Shown: in pieces, positions 7,272 through 9,924 of the stretch
Numbering within the stretch: position 1 is the first letter of the stretch
Layout: each line of letters starts with the position of its first letter
Assembly: GCA_018820005.1 (NCBI GenBank)
Contig: JAHJOS010000702.1
Coordinates: forward strand, 1 to 9,924
DNA length: 9,924 nucleotides
Origin: Alphaproteobacteria bacterium
GTDB taxonomy: Bacteria > Pseudomonadota > Alphaproteobacteria > Rhizobiales > Devosiaceae
Direction: 5' to 3'
Position numbers and translations under genes: made by a program
Notes under the pieces: model-generated
What the model was told of the DNA's origin: nothing
The model's input: only the letters and a program-made list of their open reading frames with translations
Database searches by the model: none

Positions 7272-8006
7272 TCAGCCGAAGCTGGCCAAGCCTGGAAAGG
7301 TCTCGAGGAACCAGTAGGAAAGCCGGGTGAAATTGCCGGTGAGGAACAAGACGCCGGTGACCACCAGCAGAACACCCATCACCCGCTCGACGGTGTGCAG
7401 ATGCTTTTTGAACCCCTGGAAGAACGCCAGGAACGGGCCGATGGCAATGCCGGCCAGAAAGAAGGGCACGCCCAGGCCTAGGGAATAGAGGCCGAGCAGC
7501 CCCGCGCCTTCCCAGGCCGTGCCCTTGCTGGCGGCCACCGACAGCACGGCGGCCAGCACAGGGCCGATGCACGGCGTCCAGCCAATGGCAAATGCCAGGC
7601 CCAACAGGAACCCACCCAACGGCCCGCTGGCAACACCGGGACCCTGGTGGCGGATCTGCCGATCGAGCAGGCTGATGCGGTAGACGCCGATGAAATGCAG
7701 GCCCATCGCGATAATCAGCAGGCCTGCGACTGGCGTCAGAATCGGCAGCGCCTGGCGGAAGGCTTGCCCAAAGGCCGTCGCCGTTGCGCCCAGCGCAACG
7801 AAAACCACGGTAAAGCCGAGGATGAAAAACAGCGAGATAAAGGCCACGCGGCGCTGCAGCACGCCTGCCGTGGTGCCCTCGTCGCGCAGCTGGTCAAAGC
7901 TGGCGCCACTCATATAGGTGAGATAGGGCGGCACCAGCGGCAGCACGCAGGGACTGAGAAAGCTCAGCACGCCCGCGCCGAACACCAGTGGCAGTGAGAA
8001 TTCCAA
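7272..8006 (-). CDS. ccdA: Cytochrome c biogenesis CcdA family membrane protein
   Basis: Short DsbD/CcdA-type inner-membrane thiol-disulfide transporter. It carries electrons from cytosolic thioredoxin across the membrane to periplasmic oxidoreductases, supporting haem attachment to c-type cytochromes or other periplasmic reduction. The 244-residue protein has six predicted membrane helices (about 5-30, 53-78, 86-110, 128-155, 165-193 and 206-226). The paired redox cysteines are C20 in F-L-S-P-C-V-L-P and C146 in G-W-T-P-C-I-G-P, the two hallmark sites. I chose the TTG at 8006-8004 because GGGAG on the coding strand lies 9 nt before it and the product then begins directly at helix 1. The TTG at 8054 would add 16 residues containing several Arg. 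No other cytochrome c maturation gene is visible here, so the partner is unknown. It is divergent from arr. Confidence 0.91.
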   Translation of the reverse strand: MEFSLPLVFGAGVLSFLSPCVLPLVPPYLTYMSGASFDQLRDEGTTAGVLQRRVAFISLFFILGFTVVFVALGATATAFGQAFRQALPILTPVAGLLIIAMGLHFIGVYRISLLDRQIRHQGPGVASGPLGGFLLGLAFAIGWTPCIGPVLAAVLSVAASKGTAWEGAGLLGLYSLGLGVPFFLAGIAIGPFLAFFQGFKKHLHTVERVMGVLLVVTGVLFLTGNFTRLSYWFLETFPGLASFG

Positions 8007-8015
8007 ACCGATACG

Positions 8016-8020
8016 CTCCC
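8016..8020 (-). promoter_or_regulatory. Ribosome binding site fixing the TTG start of ccdA
   Basis: The minus strand reads GGGAG here, 9 nt upstream of the TTG at 8006. It favours the 244-residue form of CcdA over the longer form starting at 8054. Confidence 0.5.
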
Positions 8021-8118
8021 GTTGCCGGGCTGTTCTAGCGCACAATGGCACCAAAGCAATCGCGTCCGGTGTCGCATCGCGCGGTTGTGAGCCCGGCCGC
8101 GCGACCTGACACTTCCGT

Positions 8119-8134
8119 CCCAGCTATAACTGGG
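8119..8134. repeat. Inverted repeat CCCAG-CTATAA-CTGGG upstream of arr
   Basis: Perfect 5-bp arms (8119-8123 and 8130-8134) surround CTATAA. TATAAC at 8125-8130 resembles a -10 box, but the only -35-like sequence, CTGACA (8106-8111), is just 13 nt away, which is too close. It lies 8 nt before the larger 19-nt inverted repeat, in the ccdA-arr divergent region. It could be an operator or part of a promoter. Confidence 0.35.
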
Positions 8135-8142
8135 GAGGACAA

Positions 8143-8161
8143 GGGGCTTGTTTCAAGCCCC
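8143..8161. promoter_or_regulatory. Perfect 19-nt inverted repeat resembling the rifamycin-associated element (RAE)
   Basis: GGGGCTTG (8143-8150), TTT (8151-8153) and CAAGCCCC (8154-8161) form a perfect 8-bp inverted repeat with a 3-nt centre, ending 46 nt before the arr ATG. In actinobacteria a 19-bp inverted repeat called RAE is reported upstream of rifamycin-inactivating genes (arr, rph, rgt, rox) and is needed for rifamycin-induced expression. The length and half-sites here match that element as I remember it, but I could not compare it to the published consensus. No T-run follows on either strand, so it is not an intrinsic terminator. TTGTTT in its centre could serve as a weak -35 with TAGTTT (8173-8178), 19 nt away. 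The region is shared with divergent ccdA. Confidence 0.6.
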
Positions 8162-8207
8162 CCTGCTGCGCGTAGTTTGCCGGCTGTCCAATCGCACGGA
8201 GAGCCCC

Positions 8208-8621
8208 ATGCCCACGCCACTCGGTCCCGACGCCGGCCCCTTCTACCATGGCACCCGCGCCGCCCTGCAACCAGGCGATAGCCTACACCCCGGGCGCCGC
8301 TCCAACTTCAGCGCGCAGCAGGTCTCGTCCTGGATTTATTTCGCCGCCACGCTGGAAGCGGCCATCTGGGGGGCAGAACTGGCCAGCGGCACGGAGCCTG
8401 GCCGCATCTATGTCGTCGAACCCACCGGGCCGTTCTTTGACGATCCCAATCTCACCGACAAGAAATTCCCCGGCAATCCCACCCGGTCCTATCGCTCCAG
8501 CCAACCCCTGCGCATCGTGGGGGAAATCACGCAGTGGCAGGGCCATGCGCCCGAACAGCTTGCGGCGATGAAACAGAGCGTGGCGCGGCTGCGCGCGGCG
8601 GGCGTTGAACCAATCGACTAG
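8208..8621 (+). CDS. arr: NAD(+)--rifampin ADP-ribosyltransferase
   Basis: Cytosolic enzyme that transfers ADP-ribose from NAD to the ansa-chain hydroxyl of rifamycins, stopping them from binding RNA polymerase. The 137-residue length fits the family (about 140). Visible motifs are F-Y-H-G-T-R at 12-17, R-S-N-F at 31-34, W-I-Y-F at 42-45, A-I-W-G-A-E-L-A at 52-59, D-D-P-N-L-T-D-K-K-F-P-G-N-P at 78-91 and T-R-S-Y-R at 92-96. H14, Y44 and D79 sit at a constant offset of five from the catalytic-site H19, Y49 and D84 that I recall for the Mycobacterium smegmatis enzyme, so activity is expected. The ATG follows GGAGAG (8198-8203). An upstream in-frame TTG at 8148 lies inside the 19-nt inverted repeat and was rejected. 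No integron or mobile genes flank it, so it looks like a resident chromosomal gene. Confidence 0.95.
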   Translation: MPTPLGPDAGPFYHGTRAALQPGDSLHPGRRSNFSAQQVSSWIYFAATLEAAIWGAELASGTEPGRIYVVEPTGPFFDDPNLTDKKFPGNPTRSYRSSQPLRIVGEITQWQGHAPEQLAAMKQSVARLRAAGVEPID

Positions 8622-8630
8622 AACCGAGAA

Positions 8631-8831
8631 CTAGCTGCGTGCCGAGGCCCTTGCGGCGTCGCGCACGCGGCTCCAGCCCTTCTGGCACCAATTGGCAAAC
8701 TGGGTCAGCGCGCCCGGTGCCGGGTCCTGGTAATTGGCCAGCAACCGCTCGGCGAGCGCATAGCCCTCGGCGACGATTTCCCGCAGGTGGCGGCGCTCTT
8801 CCAGTGTCATACCGATGGATGGAACGCGCAT
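8631..8831 (-). CDS. Small hypothetical protein, 66 residues
   Basis: I do not recognise this protein. It has a predicted long helix in its first half (L-E-E-R-R-H-L-R-E-I-V-A-E-G-Y-A-L-A-E at 10-28), one cysteine (C49), a Trp/Arg-rich tail and no membrane segment or signal peptide. The case for a real gene is a strong GGAGG on the coding strand 5 nt before the ATG (plus-strand CCTCC, 8837-8841), a position in an otherwise empty gap, and a stop 9 nt from the convergent arr stop. A candidate CtrA-like site lies directly upstream. Function unknown. Confidence 0.6.
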   Translation of the reverse strand: MRVPSIGMTLEERRHLREIVAEGYALAERLLANYQDPAPGALTQFANWCQKGWSRVRDAARASARS

Positions 8832-8849
8832 GCCGGCCTCCGCGAATGG

Positions 8850-8865
8850 TTTACCAAACCTTAAC
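8850..8865 (-). promoter_or_regulatory. Candidate CtrA-like binding site
   Basis: TTTA (8850-8853), seven bases, then TTAAC (8861-8865) fits the alphaproteobacterial cell-cycle regulator CtrA consensus TTAA-N7-TTAAC with one mismatch. It overlaps an inverted repeat GGTTT-ACC-AAACC (8848-8860) and lies 18 nt upstream of the 66-residue protein's start. A single near-match in a short window is weak evidence. Confidence 0.3.
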
Positions 8866-8962
8866 GCGCTACAGCCAATGAGTCTGCGGCCAGTTCCGCA
8901 TATGGTTTACGGCTGCGCCTGCGCACCAGCCGACCAGGCCTTCGATTGAGGTTGAGAGCGGG

Positions 8963-9026
8963 CCCTAGCCGCCCTCGACCCTTGCCCTTTGCCCCTTTCC
9001 CGCCCTATAGCACCCAGACCCCTCCC
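8963..9026 (-). other. Extended G-quadruplex-forming tract upstream of rpe
   Basis: The plus strand carries ten runs of three or four C: 8963-8965, 8972-8974, 8979-8981, 8985-8987, 8992-8995, 8999-9001, 9003-9005, 9013-9015, 9019-9022 and 9024-9026. Every intervening loop is 1-7 nt. On the minus strand, the template for rpe, this satisfies the canonical G3+N1-7 rule several times over, and the plus strand could form an i-motif. The tract covers the probable rpe promoter and leader. Confidence 0.55.
8982..9011 (+). promoter_or_regulatory. Possible promoter for rpe
   Basis: TTGCCC (8982-8987) and TATAGC (9006-9011) are separated by 18 nt and lie 33 nt upstream of the rpe ATG, a plausible housekeeping sigma arrangement. 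The -35 keeps only the TTG core and the -10 matches four of six positions. Confidence 0.35.
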
Positions 9027-9044
9027 GGCTGAGGTGCCTTGTTC

Positions 9045-9725
9045 ATGACGACCCGCCCGATCCGCATCGCTCCTTCGATCCTGTCCGCCGACTTTTCGCG
9101 CCTTGGCGCCGAAGTGGCGGCCATTGCAGAAGCGGGGGCCGACTATATCCATGTCGACATCATGGATGGCCACTTCGTGCCCAATATCACCTTTGGCGCC
9201 CAGGTCATGGCCTCGGTGCGGGCGATCACCACCCTGCCCTTTGACGTGCATCTGATGATCGCCCCGGTAGATCCCTATATTGCCGGCTTCGCCAAGGCCG
9301 GCGCCGATATTATCACCGTCCATGCCGAAGCGGGCGTGCACCTGCACCGATCGATCCAGTTGATCAAGGCCGAGGGCAAGAAGGCCGGCGTTGCCATCAA
9401 TCCGGCGACGCCCGTATCGGTGCTCGAACACGTCATTGCCGATGTCGATCTGGTTCTGGTCATGTCGGTCAATCCCGGCTTTGGCGGCCAGAGCTTTATC
9501 CCGCAGAGCCTGACCAAACTACGCCAGGCCCGTGCCATGATCGGCGACCGCCCCATCGACCTCGAGGTTGATGGCGGCATCACGCCCGACAATGCCCGTG
9601 CGGTGGCGGAAGCCGGCGCCAATGTGTTTGTTGCCGGCTCTTCCATATATGGCGGCAACGACCCGGCCACCTATGCCCCCCGTATTGCCGCCATCCGCGC
9701 CGCCGCCTCGACGCGTCTGGCCTGA
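9045..9725 (+). CDS. rpe: Ribulose-phosphate 3-epimerase
   Basis: Interconverts D-ribulose 5-phosphate and D-xylulose 5-phosphate in the pentose phosphate (or Calvin) pathway, in the cytosol. The 226-residue TIM-barrel protein shows P-S-I-L-S-A-D-F at 11-18, H-V-D-I-M-D-G-H at 36-43, F-D-V-H-L-M at 66-71, M-S-V-N-P-G-F-G-G-Q at 141-150 and E-V-D-G-G at 174-178. Metal ligands H36, D38, H69 and D176 are all present, with D38 and D176 the expected acid/base pair. The ATG is preceded by GAGGTG (9031-9036) with 8-nt spacing. An in-frame TTG at 9039 would leave only 2 nt to that site and was rejected. purB begins 30 nt after its stop, so the two are probably co-transcribed. Confidence 0.97.
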   Translation: MTTRPIRIAPSILSADFSRLGAEVAAIAEAGADYIHVDIMDGHFVPNITFGAQVMASVRAITTLPFDVHLMIAPVDPYIAGFAKAGADIITVHAEAGVHLHRSIQLIKAEGKKAGVAINPATPVSVLEHVIADVDLVLVMSVNPGFGGQSFIPQSLTKLRQARAMIGDRPIDLEVDGGITPDNARAVAEAGANVFVAGSSIYGGNDPATYAPRIAAIRAAASTRLA

Positions 9726-9755
9726 ATCACCATCTGAACCGGAAAGCCCAAGCCC

Positions 9756-9924
9756 ATGATCCCGCGCTACTCTCGCCCCGAAATGGTCTCCATCTGGTCG
9801 GCCGAGACCCGGTTTGCCATCTGGTTCGAGATCGAGGCGCATGCCACCACCAAGCTGGCCGAACTGGGCGTTGTACCCAAAGAGAGCGCCCAGAACATCT
9901 GGGACGTGATGAATGCCCGCAAGG
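9756..9924 (+). CDS. purB: Adenylosuccinate lyase, N-terminal part (runs off the right edge)
   Basis: Enzyme of purine synthesis that releases fumarate from SAICAR and from adenylosuccinate. Only 56 codons are in the window. They read M-I-P-R-Y-S-R-P-E-M-V-S-I-W-S followed by F-A-I-W-F-E-I-E-A-H-A, the conserved N-terminal opening of bacterial PurB, with no stop before the edge. The catalytic His and Ser regions lie outside the window. GGAAAG (9741-9746) precedes the ATG by 9 nt. Linkage to rpe suggests one transcription unit feeding pentose phosphates and purines. Confidence 0.95.
   Translation, partial: MIPRYSRPEMVSIWSAETRFAIWFEIEAHATTKLAELGVVPKESAQNIWDVMNARK

Noticed and set aside
8106..8130. 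CTGACA / TATAAC as a promoter pair for arr
   Set aside because: The 13-nt spacing is too short for a standard sigma-70-type promoter.
8143..8161. The 19-nt inverted repeat as an intrinsic terminator
   Set aside because: No T-run follows on either strand, and it lies upstream of both divergent genes, where there is no transcript to end.
1..9924. CRISPR arrays, tRNA or rRNA genes, insertion sequences, phage defence or toxin-antitoxin modules
   Set aside because: No regularly spaced repeats, cloverleaf sequences, transposase motifs or paired small toxin/antitoxin frames were seen on either strand.

Overview
The window looks like ordinary chromosome from a GC-rich alphaproteobacterium. Gene content, coding style and the individual protein sequences point to Hyphomicrobiales, possibly Devosia or a relative. 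That placement is recalled similarity, not a search result. No transposase, integrase, tRNA, rRNA or CRISPR array was seen, and gene starts and stops are tightly packed.

Layout, left to right. Positions 1-562 hold no gene I can support, but they contain two inverted repeats upstream of a membrane-bound diguanylate cyclase (563-2764, +; MASE1-PAS-PAS-GGEEF). A GC hairpin at 2788-2807 separates it from two minus-strand genes: gpt, a purine-salvage xanthine/guanine phosphoribosyltransferase starting at TTG, and a stand-alone CinA N-terminal-type protein. Divergent from these are map (methionine aminopeptidase) and radC, which overlap by one base. Convergent to radC are two minus-strand genes: a CcdA-type membrane thiol-disulfide transporter and, downstream of it, a BioF2/CelD-like GNAT acyltransferase. 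Then come arr (+; NAD-dependent rifamycin ADP-ribosyltransferase), a 66-residue unknown protein (-), and rpe followed by the start of purB (+), which runs off the right edge.

Most genes are housekeeping: purine salvage and synthesis (gpt, purB), pentose phosphate/Calvin carbon flow (rpe), protein maturation (map) and thiol redox export (ccdA). The accessory genes are the c-di-GMP synthase and arr.

The most interesting signal is a perfect 19-nt inverted repeat, GGGGCTTG-TTT-CAAGCCCC, at 8143-8161, 46 nt upstream of arr. Its length, half-site sequence and position resemble, as I remember it, the rifamycin-associated element (RAE) described upstream of rifamycin-inactivation genes in actinobacteria. 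If this holds, the window shows a RAE-like switch controlling a proteobacterial arr gene. A second structural signal is a run of ten C-tracts (G-tracts on the minus strand) with 1-7 nt loops covering the rpe upstream region, a strong G-quadruplex candidate.
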